Shown: positions 46,750-58,649, counted from the first letter of the stretch. The stretch is DNA of 64,000 bases from Paragonimus skrjabini miyazakii (GCA_014338405.1 JTDE01002865.1:1-64000); one strand, 5' to 3'. The notes: generated by a model from the sequence alone, not told the origin. Made by a program: numbers and translations.

Positions 46750-49045
46750 TTGATTATAGTAAATGTTCCGTAAAACACGGGACACCTTGGCCATGATTCT
46801 GCTGATTGTTTATGCCATGAAGTTCAGTGTAGGTGAATATGGATATTTTACATCCCGTAAAAACGTACAAGAACAGAGGAGCTAATTACCACATTCATTT
46901 GAGCATTTTAATCTCTAGTGCAAGGCTGAACACAAGAACATCGCAATTAAGTTTCAGTCCATTGTGGATGTAACACGATGTTATAGAACCTAAGTATCTG
47001 TGTATTGTTATGCTCACGGAAGTGAGGGTTTCCTAAGAATTGGTACACTTGGTCCTCGGTAGTAGAGTTACCTCACCTTTCCGATCAAATAGCACCAAAA
47101 GTTGATTTGACGCTATGAAACTGATACTCATTAGAGCAAGCGGAATTCAAATGGTAGCTTCAAATTACACGAATGTCCATTACATCTGATTACACTTCAG
47201 TAGCAGAAGCATCTTATCTGATGTTCACATAATCTTCTGTTCTCGTGACATCTGTTTCGGAGCGTGGATCACTAAATAGGTTCACTAGTTTCATATTTCC
47301 ATCTTCCGCAACCATTTGGGCGTAAAAGACCAATCTGTAACATGTAACTCATTACATAACTGTAGAAGTTGTGAGTATATCATAGCTTCTCTTATCCACT
47401 GACATGTGTCTAGGAAGTTCTAGTTTTACAGCAGTGTTGGAGGTTCTTATCTTATCAAGAAGAACAAAGTCCCGCTCAGTGACGTATTTTGTTATTGATT
47501 TTTATTTGTTATTCTCTGAATAATTGTGAAGTTATTTAAAGCCTCTTTTTAAACTAAGTACAATAACAAGCATGACAAAAGCTCTTGAAATCACAAGATT
47601 TCAGTGCCTTACCGAAGATGCTAAAATCTTCAAAGTCCCACTTGAGCTGTTGGTCACCACTCGGTGGTGGACATTCACCCGGTTTATTTGTAGTCTGCAG
47701 CTATAGTCTTTGTAACACGAGTTTTCAGTTAGCAACTTCATTTGTTTTGTGTGTAAGGGGTATTGGGACCGCAAACGTGGTCTACACTATGATGTAGGGT
47801 GGCCTTTATAGTTGCACCGCCAGGTACAAGCCTCCCTTCCGGGTGCATTCGTGTTTTGTGCGAAAGGTTTGGCCATAGTGACGCTAGTAATACGGTTTTT
47901 TGGTATGTACTTTATTGACTTGTATGCCTTTAAACTGTCACTTCTAACGAGGTGGTGCCCCTGGAGAGGTAGTTTTCTTACAGAAGCCGGTCCTGGTGGA
48001 TCTAACGACCTCCGAGTTGATGGATTCGAATATGGCGTTAAAGAGATGTAACGTAATCAAAGAGTGGCACCACCATCAAAATTTGGCTATATCCATACGT
48101 ACGATCTATTCTAAGTCATATCCATTTGCTGAGGTGCAACTGGAAAAAGCTTTTTAAAAAACCGAAAGTTTTGTAGTTTTTAAGTCTTCTTAATGACTTC
48201 CGGAAGAAAGTCAGTTAACAGCTCTTGGTTCCAGGCGATACTTGGTTTTGTATTCTTCTAGAACTCCCTGTTCGCATACAAGTAAACCGGATGAATGGTT
48301 GAAGTGGCCCACCACATAAGTCGTGTTGGTGAACTATCTCATCCAACACGTACATTTCAGATCAAAACATGCAATAATCTCAAAGCCTGACAATATAGGC
48401 GGAATGCTATGGAAATAGTCCCATATATGATGGCATGCAACGCTTCTACATAGAAGTGATACCCAAGGTACCAAAGAAAATCGTTATGTGGTTGAAGTGC
48501 CTCTCTAAAGACGGGTCAACCACTTGCAGCAAAACCATTTTACGGATTTGATTTAGTCAGCTGAAAAATCGGTGTACTGCTACTTATTTCATGTCCTGGT
48601 TCGTTTTCAGTTTTGTGATCTGTTTTATGATCTGTTCTACCTTGGATACGGAATGTTGAAGAGGAGTGAGTACTGCCATTTGCGCTTGTTGAAGTGCCCC
48701 CATCGTCCTTTCAGAGTAACAGACTAAGTGTTTCGCGCAAACTTTAACATTATTTGCAACATCAGTCGAATTGTGTGGCTCGCCGTCTCATAGCATTTCG
48801 AGTGTTGGCATTCCTGGCAGCCGAATCGTTTCATTTACCTCGGCAATCATGTAGCTGCGGTTTATCTGTGCGAGACTGTCTGTGGCTACTTTTTTACTCA
48901 ACCCGAACTTTTGAAAACACTTAGTGACCATAACTATTGCTACCTTGTCTCTAGTTTTCCTCAAATCAATAAAGCAGTTAAAACTACACGTAGGAATAAA
49001 TGATTGTTGCGTCCGGAAATTCTACGACAGATATTAATGATGCTC
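46750..49045. other. Probable intron of the Cas-like gene, no features seen
   Basis: Frames at 47585-48051 on the + strand are open but resemble no known protein. No repeat is clearly shared with other parts of the window. Confidence 0.35.
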
Positions 49046-49049
49046 ATGG

Positions 49050-49400
49050 GTCGCAACGAGCAGACTGCAATTGTCGCACAGCGAATTGGCAGGACGTCCC
49101 AGAACAATGGACCCGGCAACAAAATCCGGAGACCGAACCAAAGGGCAAGCCTGCTAACCGATTCGGGTGGGCGAATGGGCACAACACACCGCTGAAACTA
49201 CAGGCAGATAGGTTACTTGCGGTTAGGGTGTGAGCGTACGAGCATTTCCAGTAAAGTGGTTTGGCTCCGTTGTTCCAGTGTTTTCGCCACCATGGTCCAC
49301 GACCGATTACACCTGGCTGTTCACGCACGTCTCTTTGACCGCTTCAGCGCTTGAGAGGCAACGCTGGACTGAGGGCAAGACAGCAGCCTAGCGCAAATAT
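49050..49400 (-). repeat. Dispersed repeat, inverted copy 1
   Basis: The minus strand of about 49110-49385 matches the + strand of 51925-52200. Shared blocks include gcggtcaaagag, gaacagccagg, atgctcgtac, gtttcagcg and ggcttgccc. The family is not recognised, and the frames within it are broken. Confidence 0.65.
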
Positions 49401-49559
49401 ATCCGGACGGGCTAACATAATGGGACCAGATCAAGCTCTTGTCCCTAACCCGACTTCCGAGCAGCTTATTGAACCGATTTTCATCTATGCAGCCTTTGAC
49501 AGAAATGTGTAGGTCACTAGGGCGTTTAATACAAGGCATGCGGGCACGCGGTCGGTTAT

Positions 49560-49790
49560 CTGTAGGTGAATTAGAAGGGTGATGAAAAAGTCTGTTGCAA
49601 TGGGCAGTGTTCATGACCTACAAAGAAGTGGTCGACCGCGCACATCTGCAGGTAATTGTTCTGCGAGTGGTGTTCTGTGGCGTGTGTAAAACAATATCCA
49701 AAAGAGCGTTCGTCGTCTCGTTCAAGAATATAACACTCCGAAGTCCACTGTATACTGAATACTCAAAAGATACAAGTATCGACCACACCG
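49560..49790 (+). pseudogene. Mariner/Tc1-like transposase, N-terminal part
   Basis: The frame from 49600 reads MGSVHDLQRSGRPRTSAGN, a spacer, a stop at 49687, then SVRRLVQEYNTPKSTVY, a stop, and ILKRYKY. The SGRPRTS (GRPR-type) motif and the helix-turn-helix pattern of SVRRLxQEYNxPKSTVYRILKR are those of mariner-group transposase DNA-binding domains. The C-terminal catalytic part continues at 50370, beyond an inserted RTE tail. Confidence 0.75.
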
Positions 49791-49867
49791 GTCGACCCGA
49801 TTACAGGTGCTCCGGTTGTCGGATGCAGACAGACATCAATCAGTCTGCACCTGATATTTATCAATCC

Positions 49868-50355
49868 TCCTCCTCCTCATTATGGACAGCATTACATCAA
49901 TGGTTCACACTGATGCTGAACTGCCACACAATCATGAAGAGGAAGAAAGGTAAACTCTATACAGAAAGGGCGAAGAAATTAAGAGAAGGGGAGGGCACCT
50001 AACTACTAGAAAATATAGTTACGTTCATAATACAAACATTCAACGTCAAGGTGCCTACATCTTGCAAACAAACAACCGAGCCGTAAGTGAAACCAAGGCT
50101 TCATCAGCAAGACAGCTTTCTTACGGCTCTCACTACTCCGCGTCATTAAATACACTCACTTCACAGACGGCTCGGCCAAACAACGACAACTTTCATACCA
50201 CTGAACTCGATTAGCCGCCATCTCGCCTAAAGTCTCCAGCCACCGACTCTGTGAGTCGCGAGGCCTCGAGTATGAGAAGCGAACCCCTTCGTGAACGATT
50301 TCATTTCTCTACGCCAGGTCACCATTTGACCACTTTGCAATTCGACAGTATTTGC
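49868..50355 (-). mobile_element. RTE-like retrotransposon 3' tail, nested in the mariner-like element
   Basis: The minus strand matches 26935-27525: the coding end near 50340-50190, the cagctttcttacggct region near 50110 and a terminal (gag/gat)n-like run at 49868-49880. It splits the mariner-like transposase and lies in opposite orientation, so it inserted later. Confidence 0.8.
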
Positions 50356-50369
50356 TGACGAAGCAATAT

Positions 50370-50900
50370 TCCCTCCGAATGGATTCTTGCAAAAAGCCTA
50401 TTTTTACATCAGCAGCCCCCATCGGTTTGCCCTAATCTGACATCAAGATAGTCCAAAGCTTATGGTCTGGGCTGGTCTTGTTTGAACACGGATTGTCAAG
50501 CATTCCCTCTTTGATAAAATTGTTACAGGTAAACCACGCAGTCGCGTAATCGTTTACAAATTAGGGCATTCTTATCTGCAAATTCTGCAGCAGAATGTTG
50601 TGCCGACGCTGGGGCAACTGGGAGTACTCGACTAAGATTGGTTCCAGTAGGATAGCTCGGCATCACATTACATACCATGTGTACAAGAATATCTAGATGA
50701 AACATTTGGGTGACGATGAATCAGTCGCGGTGGATTAATGAAGTGGTTATCTCGAACGCAGAGTCTACAAAGAACGTCCACAAACACTGGATGAACTGAA
50801 AATGGTCCTAATGTTGGGATGCAACGCGACCTCCTAGGCCACTTTGCAACGTGGGCTATCGCCGTGCTCAAGGAAAATACTTTGGTGCAAGCGAAACCGA
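50370..50900 (+). pseudogene. Mariner/Tc1-like transposase, C-terminal part
   Basis: Frames in order include KLMVWAGLV near 50458 (usual VMVWAGI), VTGKPRSRVIVYKLG, LQILQQNVVP, then DSSASHYIPCVQEYLDETFG near 50650-50705 (usual QDGAPPHY..V..YLDE.F) and RRVYKERPQTLDELK near 50758-50802. These match the DDE-type catalytic domain of mariner-group transposases. An aspartate precedes the ASHY position where the second catalytic Asp is expected, but stops and frameshifts lie around it, so the enzyme is dead. Confidence 0.8.
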
Positions 50901-50904
50901 GGAA

Positions 50905-51600
50905 AACAGTTTCAGCATCCGTTGTGAACTTATGACGTATATACTAATGTTTTTTCTTCTTATCCTTGCGTGACGGTAATGTTGACCTGTCAGTAGTACA
51001 TTCGATCTCTAGCCGTAATTGGCAGATTCACTTACTTCGTAACTTACTATTTCATTGAGGTGTACCGTTTTGTTTCATGTGTAGTGAGTTACCATGATTG
51101 GGATTCTTTGGCGCACGTTGGATTAAGTCATTACTCACAGGCACTCAATAATATATTTAGAAAAAAACCGTTGAGCATGGGGACAGAATATTTAATTGCA
51201 TGGTATGTACAAACGATCTTCGTGTGATGCTGTAAACGGCACCAACAAGCGCACATCAAGAACATGTAGCTAGTTCTAGCCAATAGTATTCAGTGCAGAG
51301 AACGAAGCACCTTAATGTGAACAACATTTTTGAACGAGCTGTCTACGTCGATCTCGGTAATGTAACAGGTAGTTTTGGTCACAACACATATAAAGTGGTC
51401 AAATAAGACATGTTGACAGGAATTGGAACGACACGGCTCAGTATCGAGGCCACAAAACTGAGACAGACCAAGTGAAACTTAGTGTTTTCACAACATGGCT
51501 ATAATACGTCACGTCAGTCCAAAAATGGCAAGATAAATCTAGAAGCACTGCATGACGTATCTCACATTCTGTGAAAAATGATTAGGTTTTGACCAGGCTG
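50905..51600. other. Stretch without recognisable features
   Basis: AT-rich sequence without coding signal. Terminal inverted repeats of the mariner-like element could be here but I could not identify them. Confidence 0.35.
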
Positions 51601-51602
51601 TT

Positions 51603-51800
51603 CACAATCATCATCATCATCATAAACAGCAACACATCAGCGGTTCACACTGATGGTTAACAGCCACACAACCACGAAGGAAGAAAACCCTATATGGGAA
51701 GAGAGGGAAGAAATGAAGGGAAGGAGATTGAACATAATTACTGAAAATAGCTACGTCTATATTCAAACATACAACATCAACGCACCTACACCTTGCTTTT
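51603..51800 (-). mobile_element. RTE-like retrotransposon 3' tail, short copy
   Basis: It begins on the + strand with an (atc)n run (51609-51622) and matches the last 200 bp or so of 49868-50355: the caacacatca.cggttcacactgatg block, the purine-rich region and the tail acctacaccttgc. It is 5'-truncated, in the same orientation as the copy at 49868. Confidence 0.75.
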
Positions 51801-51924
51801 AATGGCTTATAAATCTGTTTCTCTCATGATTGCCGCTTTTTTAATCATCTGCCGTAATGGCACAATCCGTTAGGGAAATACCGTACTTTTTCTGTTCATT
51901 TCCACCCGCTGGGTCATGTGGGTT

Positions 51925-52200
51925 CTCAATGCAGCATTGCCTTCCAAACACTGAGGCGGTCAAAGAGGGGTGTGTGAACAGCCAGGCGTTATCGATCGTA
52001 GACCGTGGTGGCCAAACACTGGTCCGACGGGGCCGAGCCAGTTTACTGAAGATGCTCGTACACTCCTATGCTAACCATAGTCAACTGATCCGTTTGTGGT
52101 TTCAGCGTCTGTTGTGCTCGTTCGCTCACCTGACTCGGCTAGGAGGCTTGCCCGTTAGGTAAGCCCATTGACTCGGCCTCCAGATTTTTTTTGTTGGGAC
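51925..52200 (+). repeat. Dispersed repeat, inverted copy 2
   Basis: This is the partner of 49050-49400 in opposite orientation. Together they flank the mariner-like and RTE remnants. A frame within it is open from 51857 to 52162 but frame is not shared with the other copy, so coding is unlikely. Confidence 0.65.
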
Positions 52201-52204
52201 AGTG

Positions 52205-53640
52205 GTTTTGGGGTGTACCGTAGAAGACATTCAGTTAAGCGGCCTTATCGTTCTTTATCATAGATACAAACGTACGATAGTGGTTGGGGCCGACGACAGA
52301 CGAGCACGACAGCACGTGAGACGGTCGGCTTTACAGTGTCAATACACATGCGTAGGCTGGTTAAAGCTCACTTGTGCACCCGGGATGGTCACATGACAAA
52401 TCCAGTCAAACAGACACATGCAGGGTTGCGGACGCACTGGCGTGCCGTGTTCAGTGAATCGTGCAATCGGACCCGCAGCGCAAACTCGCAAATGTTGTCT
52501 GTGTGCGCACATTTAACAGTAATAAAAACCTCAACAGTTTTATCACTTGTCTGCCGGAAAGCCGAGTACAGTTACCTTAAATCACCGTAATGGAAAGTAG
52601 GATCTTTCTTCTGCAGTTCATCCTTAATGCATTTTATTCCAACGTCAATTGCTAATGGACCTACAAATGAGTCTGATGATAGGTAGATCAAAATCACGTT
52701 ACCCAAGTTGGGCTGCAAGAATCGTCAAGAGCAGGATACTTCCCTGTTTTTGCAAACACCTAGTGATTGTTCATTCCTCTGTACTGTATTTCAAAAGTTT
52801 CTGCCATTACGATCCTCTTGTCTAAAGTATATTCCGCTCAATACTGTGCTGAATTAACGTTTTTAAAGAACCCGGGATACTCAATTTTCATAGTTAGAAA
52901 TTGTTATATTTTCCCATCTGCATGCTTTTTGAGCATGAGTAACTCTATCGTGAGATTCCGAGTTAGTGAATGCCAAAAGTGCACTTGTCTGTTGAACGCG
53001 TCTTCCATCTTACGGTCGGAAAACAGCCTACGCGCTTGTCCCAACTAATCTGATGCCGTAGGGTTGGGACAAAATGCACTTCACCGTTCAGCATTTTCAA
53101 AGTTATCTGACGTTGAAACCTGTGAGGCTCACGTTTGCCTGAGTGTAAGTTGGCTTCTCCACATAAAATTGCAAAACAACATCGCCTTACTTTGCCGCGA
53201 AACCTCAGTTACAGGTTGATTTTCTTTGCTGTGCCTCAAAAACTAAGTTTGTTTTGGCCTGTCGAATCTTGCTGGTAATGGGTCACATGTTTATGGTTAG
53301 AATTTTTTCCTTTCCTTCCTGCGTTTTGCAGCCTCATTTGTATTCAATATACTGGGTAGCGATTTTTGTGGAGCTCTGTTCTACCCGTTCACTTCGATGA
53401 CTGGTGTTATCCCGTAGTGTCTACAATCATCTCACACCAGAGTCGCATGCCATGATCCTTCCAGTTCGCACGTTGCCGTAACAAACGTACACGAATGCGT
53501 GTATCATCTGACCGCGCAGACAATTGTTGATCTGAGTTGAACTCGCCTCTTCTGTTCTATCTTCGTTGACAGAGTAGTTGTTCAGTTAACTTCGTGGACC
53601 TGGGTCGATGAATAGGATTCATATTGCTTGTTTATATTGG
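52205..53640. other. Stretch without recognisable features
   Basis: Several + frames of 64-93 codons occur, none with similarity to known proteins. Confidence 0.35.
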
Positions 53641-53649
53641 TTTGCTTCA

Positions 53650-54445
53650 GTTAGTCTTTAGAAAATGCCCTTAGTATTTCAACTGTGGATGAAATTAAGG
53701 CATACCATTCTTTTATTGGCGATGCTCCACTTACAGAGGTTTCATTGGCTAACCTTTTGGGATCGGGGAGGATTCGTTCTCTCCTTGGAGGGATTCTTCC
53801 TGAGAGGGTTCTCTTTACTGGAGAGATTACTGTACTTAAGAAGCTGTGTGACGACGAATCGTACGAGTATGCGGAATCAAATTGAGACCGGTGTATTTTA
53901 AATCTAGACTCTTTTTCTTCAATCCAAATGTCGAAAGTGTAAGGAGCCCAGGCGAGCGAATGCGTGTAAAATGTGGGCATCTCACTGTTCCGTTCAAGAA
54001 GCTTCATTGTGATGTGGATTGCACACGCACAACGCATAGACCTATGAGTTGTACAGATTATGTAGAATGTACTGCAACCTTAATAACTGTATCTGTGAGA
54101 CCACTGGTGGATTGGTTTAACTTCCCGGCTGAGAAAGTGATAGTTAAAATTCGTGGATATCCAGCCTATTAAGGCACTACCGTTCTGTATCCGCAGGTTT
54201 GTAACCAGTCAGTTAGGGGACGAGGTTGCGTTCGTGAGGATTGTGCAAATTCGTTCACTAAAACCTTGGAGATGTTTAAATTCAGTAAGCAGTCTCCTGC
54301 ATCACCGCTTACTAGACATACATTTTTCACCAAGCTGCTACCTTATCGGCACAAGGAACGTTGCGGTCTGTTCATTATTTTTCAGAGAGATATGGGGCAG
54401 TCATCATCAAGTTAGTGACCACAGATCGTGTCTTTCTCCTTAACT
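53650..54445 (+). pseudogene. Unidentified broken coding region, cysteine-containing
   Basis: Three + frames follow one another with protein-like composition. 53685-53885 contains FIGDAPLTEVSLANLLGSGR and LLGGILPERVLFTGEI. 53882-54172 contains CGHLTVPFKKL, then a run with five cysteines in about 40 residues, then VRPLVDWFNFPAEKVIVKI. 54153-54443 contains QLGDEVAFVRIVQIRSLKPW. The overlaps at 53882 and 54153 look like two frameshifts in one former gene. On the minus strand 54037-53651 is also open for 128 codons, so strand is not certain. I do not recognise the family; a retroelement-encoded protein is one possibility. Confidence 0.4.
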
Positions 54446-54832
54446 GGGCATTGTGACCCTCGGCTACGTACAATAGTGCAAATGACGACCAACTGGCAGC
54501 ACTGTCATTATTTTTGTTATTGTTTGATTGACTTGTCTGCGAACGAAGCGGGCAACGAATAGAACGAGGAGATCCTAGTGTGTAACCCGACTGTTTGTTT
54601 ACAATATGCAGCCAGCGCGATAGTGATTAGCTAAATTCTAATTTATTACATAAGTTGAACATTACTCACAAAAGATCACTGCGGTGGCTTTCCCGTAAAC
54701 GTTTTAGTCAACTCCTTTCAAAAGCAAGCACTAGACTTGAGTTTAGCTCATGTTGGAGTGTTTACTTATGATAATTCAAGTGTGCCTGTTGTTTGGTCGA
54801 TGGCGCAGTTGTCAACACGGTTGCTTCTTGAA

Positions 54833-55012
54833 ATCGTGGCCGGAGTTCCAGTTCTGACCGTGGCAACGATATACACTACTGATGAGCTCTAACAGGAGCG
54901 AACCTAGAAAAAAAGGCTGATTGAAAGTCTATGGGAATGCGACAGCAGTGATCCGTTTTGAGTAGTGTTCAAGTTGTATAAACTAAAATCTCTTACTACT
55001 CACAAATAATCT
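54833..55012 (+). repeat. Dispersed repeat with hammerhead-like core, copy 3
   Basis: The 3' part (54917-55012) matches the copies at 30628-30722 and 36118-36224. The 5' part (54833-54867) matches the inverted arm at 30585-30617. It carries the hammerhead-like core described in its own entry. Confidence 0.65.
54879..54903 (+). ncRNA. Hammerhead-like core, degenerate
   Basis: Core ctgatga is at 54879-54885. Stem II gctct/ggagc (54886-54890 with 54895-54899) has five pairs including one T-G wobble, with tetraloop aaca. It is followed by gaac where gaaa is needed. Compared with the copy at 36084 the stem II bases differ but pairing is kept. Stem III pairs at only three positions, so this copy is probably inactive. 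Confidence 0.4.
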
Positions 55013-55014
55013 AA

Positions 55015-56105
55015 TTCATTGCCTAAACCATATCTATTCAATTTGTATTACTACAGTCTATTTTTCCTCTTCCGATGGTTTTGCGATGAGCAGACATCAC
55101 CACAAATGGCAGATATGTTAGTATCGCTATCTGTGGTAATAATAATATTTCTATATTGTAAAGTTGGCGAGTAAAAAGTTAAACGTCAGTTTTATAGATA
55201 CAGACGCACATGTTTTTTTTAGAAGCGAGTCGTACACCTGAGTGCCATTGTTTGAGCTGATGCTGACTTTTTGAGCAACATGCAAAATCGTATACTAGTA
55301 AAAAAATACAAACAGTGGAAGAAAAAATATACGACAATAATAAAGACATGTGGAGGCCAAAGGTAGAAAATATTTTTAGTGCAGGCTCTTTAATGACTGC
55401 GAACCACTGTCATGCCTTAAAACACTTCCGACCAGCGAGATGTGTAGTCTCATTTGAGCCTGTACCAAGCAATTTTCCTCAACGGAGCGGCCAAGGAGTT
55501 CGTTGTTCGTGAAGATGTAATCGTCCGGCGACCTTGCTGTGTAGTCCAAGATTCAGTAACGGTTTGGTAATAGATCCCTGTCGCGGATATGTTCTGGTGG
55601 AGCATATCAACTTATCAAACTCCCTATAGCTCTGCTTTGAGTACAACATACATACTTATCACTAGCTACCTTGAACATTCCTCACTTCCATTAATACTAA
55701 ACGAGGGTGTCTGTTCTCCACCTCCCTCCAACTACAACATAAATTATATGTATATGCGTAATGGGCAAATGAATAGGCGCTAGACCCTCGTCCACTAGCA
55801 ATATAAAACGCCTTTCCTGAAGAGCAATCGAAACGCAGTTTCAACAGGCGTCAAACCAAACAAACGCAGTAGGGTTTGGAAACAAACCGTATATTTCCAG
55901 CAGCGTTTGGAAATATGATAAGTAGTTAGTTCTAGCCTAGTCTGGGATCAACGGCGGCAACCAAGAGAACGGGGAAAAGGAGCGTGAAATGGGCTACAGC
56001 CCACTCGACGGCACTCAAAAGCGCGTCAAGCGAAAAGTGCTTGGAATCTTCGAGTGCGTTAAACAACCCTCGAATAGGTCCAAATGTGAAATTTCCGAGC
56101 TTCTG
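55015..56105. other. Stretch without recognisable features
   Basis: No protein similarity seen. A small perfect hairpin (tgggct/agccca) lies near 55988-56001. Confidence 0.35.
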
Positions 56106-56109
56106 GCGT

Positions 56110-56235
56110 GACTTCGTAGCTCAGCTGGTACAGCGCTTGCTGCATTGAGGCATGGTGTTTCTGTCGCTGGTTCGAATCCAGCCGAAGCCCTGACTTTTCA
56201 CAGTTGGGTCTCATCTAATTTCATAAATCTGCCGC
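56110..56235 (+). repeat. tRNA-derived SINE, copy 2
   Basis: Positions 56110-56189 retain a tRNA outline: a 7-bp acceptor-like stem gacttcg/cgaagcc with one mismatch, an A box tagctcagctgg at 56116-56127, and a T arm with perfect gctgg/ccagc stem around ttcgaat (B box). The D stem has a mismatch and the anticodon arm cannot fold properly, so it is not a working tRNA gene. A tail with cttttcacagttgggtctc follows, related to the tail of the copy at 38660-38785. Confidence 0.75.
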
Positions 56236-56569
56236 ACTACTTATTAGTAAGACAGTGTTTCATTCAGTCCTACCATAATTAGTTGAATGTAGTCCTCCAC
56301 ATCAGTAATTGCGACTGATGCGTAACTGACAGGCAACTGTCGTTGATAGCCAATGACGCGTATGATGTAAGAATTGTTTATTCGTAAAGCCACCGTATGG
56401 AGGCATCGGCTTCAGCATGACAACAAACAAACTCATTTGGATATAACACTGATCCCGGGACGTCAAAGTTGCAGCAATTGCCAATACCCAGTTCATGTAT
56501 CTACAGAAAACCACTGCACGCAAATGTTTCTTCTTGTATCCCCCCCTCGGATACTTCAATAAAATTATA

Positions 56570-57960
56570 GTGTGACCATTTGTCCTCAGAACAATCCTCC
56601 TCCGCTAAGATTGTTCCAGTTGCAGCAAAAGTCGTTCCGGCTCTCTTCGTTTTCTCGACGATTTGCGTACCGGCTTCAGTGATGTTGATATGCCTTCTGT
56701 TCTGATCAAGGTATCATACCATTTACAAAACTGGCCTCCGTGCACTCGACATTGACTCTTCTCATCCTTGACCACACACTGAGCCGAAGTGTCCCACCAT
56801 TACACAGGGTCCCCCCACCTTGCCAGGAACTTTCTAGATCCGCCCAGACTCTGCCGGTCTCTGTACTTAACCTTCGAACCAGGTTCAAACACAGCAAATC
56901 GACTGGATAACTTTGAAGTCGACCACTCCTTGAATATCCCTTGTGCATTTGTCAGGTTCTGGTTGGCTAATCTCCGAGCTTCTGCTAATTGACGCGTACC
57001 CATCGGTCTCCCAATAAACCAATTTCCTGATCGACTGGCAGGCGTGGAACGCGTCCATGGATTAGTTCGAACGGCGATTTCGTCGTTGTTCCTTGCAAAA
57101 AAGAGCGGTGTATCAACAGAATCAATCGTAACGTTCCATCCCAGCTTCCTCGTTTTGCTGCCGACCACTCCTTCATCGTGCGATTGTATCTTTCCGGCAG
57201 TCTGTTTGATTGATGATGTTATGGTATTCTTGGAATTTTATTGATTCTCAAGCGTTCTAAACACTTCCGAAACTCACTTTCGAAGCAGAGACCTTGATCA
57301 GTCAGTATGGTTCGTGATATTCCGTGATCTACAGCGATGCGCTACATCACCGCCCTGCATACGACGCTTGCACCTTGTGGGATGTTCAGTCATGACTATG
57401 ATTTACTGGCTTCCGGACGTGGTTACTGGAAAGAAGCTCATCACATCCACTCATCATAATTTCCCCCATCTTACTGATCGGGATTGGTTGTGTGGGATAC
57501 TGCGTGGTGTGATTAGTGCTCTTCATTAGCTGACACTATTGGCTTGGTCGCACGTAATCGTTACTATCATCTTTCATTCCCGGCCAGTATCTCTTCTTCT
57601 TCAGCATTTCGTACGTTTGATGACATCCCGTATGAGTCAGCTAATGACTTTCCTTTTCAATTTTCACCCTCAATTCCGTTGATATAAACGGCACGCTTAT
57701 TCCCTTCCGCAGTTGGCGCATTAAAATTCCGGCACTGTTCAACCACAAATCTGACCAGTGCACTCTTGAAAATTTCACTTCCGGATATTTTTTCGTCTTT
57801 TGGCGGTTGTTCTGCCGACAGAAGTTGGCCAATCACTTCCCGGATCGCCGTATCCATCCTCTGTGCTGCTTGTAACTTTCCGGGATCGTCCTCTAGTTCA
57901 TTACTACCAACTCTGATCACATCCTCGTGGAGCTTATCCATGTGTTGCGTTCGGGACTAC
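56570..57960 (-). mobile_element. Second Ty3/gypsy remnant: integrase region
   Basis: On the minus strand, from right to left: an acidic linker (57941-57660), the zinc-binding start of integrase (HTGCHQTYEMLKKKRYWPGMKD near 57630-57550), then, after decayed core sequence, the C-terminal part: SPFELIHGRVPRLPVDQE, an EARRLANQNLTNAQ block, FAVFEPGSKVKYRD and SRKFLARWGDPV (57170-56800). This order is that of a Ty3/gypsy integrase with its downstream GPY-like region. Frames change several times. Confidence 0.85.
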
Positions 57961-57964
57961 AAAT

Positions 57965-58640
57965 CCAGTTTACCTGGAGGGTCATTCACTACCCCTATCT
58001 GGTTATTAGAGGGTGTTAATCACCGGTACGTCCACTCGCTGCTTGTTCCCCTACAGTCAATGTGACGGATCTGTGGAGATCTTTGTGTTGCTAGTCAAAT
58101 GTATAATTCACACCTTCCAAAGCCATTTTTAAGCAACGCAGTACAATGAGCAAGTGTGACCGTGTCAGTTAATTTGTTAGTTTATACGTGTCCATGAGGC
58201 AGAACTGGATGTGCACTGTGAAACTGCACGGGCATATGTTTCAGGCACCGCTACTCTGTTCACACACGGAACCCATCCGTCTACCACCATATAAACTTTC
58301 CACCGGTACAAGTATTCCTTCGAGGTATCGTTGATGTTTACATGTGAATGAGTAGCGCGAATAAGGTTGCGTCCAGCTTGATAACCTCTTTACTCATTTT
58401 CGCCCGTATTGGAAATACTCATGTAATGGACGTTGCTTGTGTTATGTCCAACGTTTTATGTTGCAAATGTTGCATAGTCATGATTAGGGCTATGTGATCT
58501 GACGAGTCTTACGAAGTCATCAGCTGGACCGAAACTAGTAACATATTGGGAATTCACGAGAAAAGGGCATTGCTGCCCATCTTTGTAAGCTTTATGCACT
58601 GTAGGTACGTATTCCTTTTTTCGAGTCTCACATCACCGGC
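57965..58640. other. Unassigned sequence inside the second gypsy remnant
   Basis: Between the RNase H and integrase parts lies about 680 bp with no recognisable gypsy coding sequence, where a linker of lesser size is expected. It may be an inserted repeat or simply decayed linker. Confidence 0.35.
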
Positions 58641-58649
58641 AATGATTCC

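Noticed and set aside
49868..51622. CRISPR-like or satellite array from the repeated (atc)n and (ctc)n runs
   Set aside because: These are the short simple-sequence ends of RTE-type insertions, not regularly spaced repeats.
56110..56189. Functional tRNA gene
   Set aside because: Anticodon arm cannot form, D stem is mismatched, and a second copy with a shared tail shows it is a SINE.
58499..58534. Hammerhead-like core CTGACGA followed by GAAAC
   Set aside because: The 24 bases between them do not form a proper stem II next to the core, and a few such core pairs are expected by chance in a window this size.
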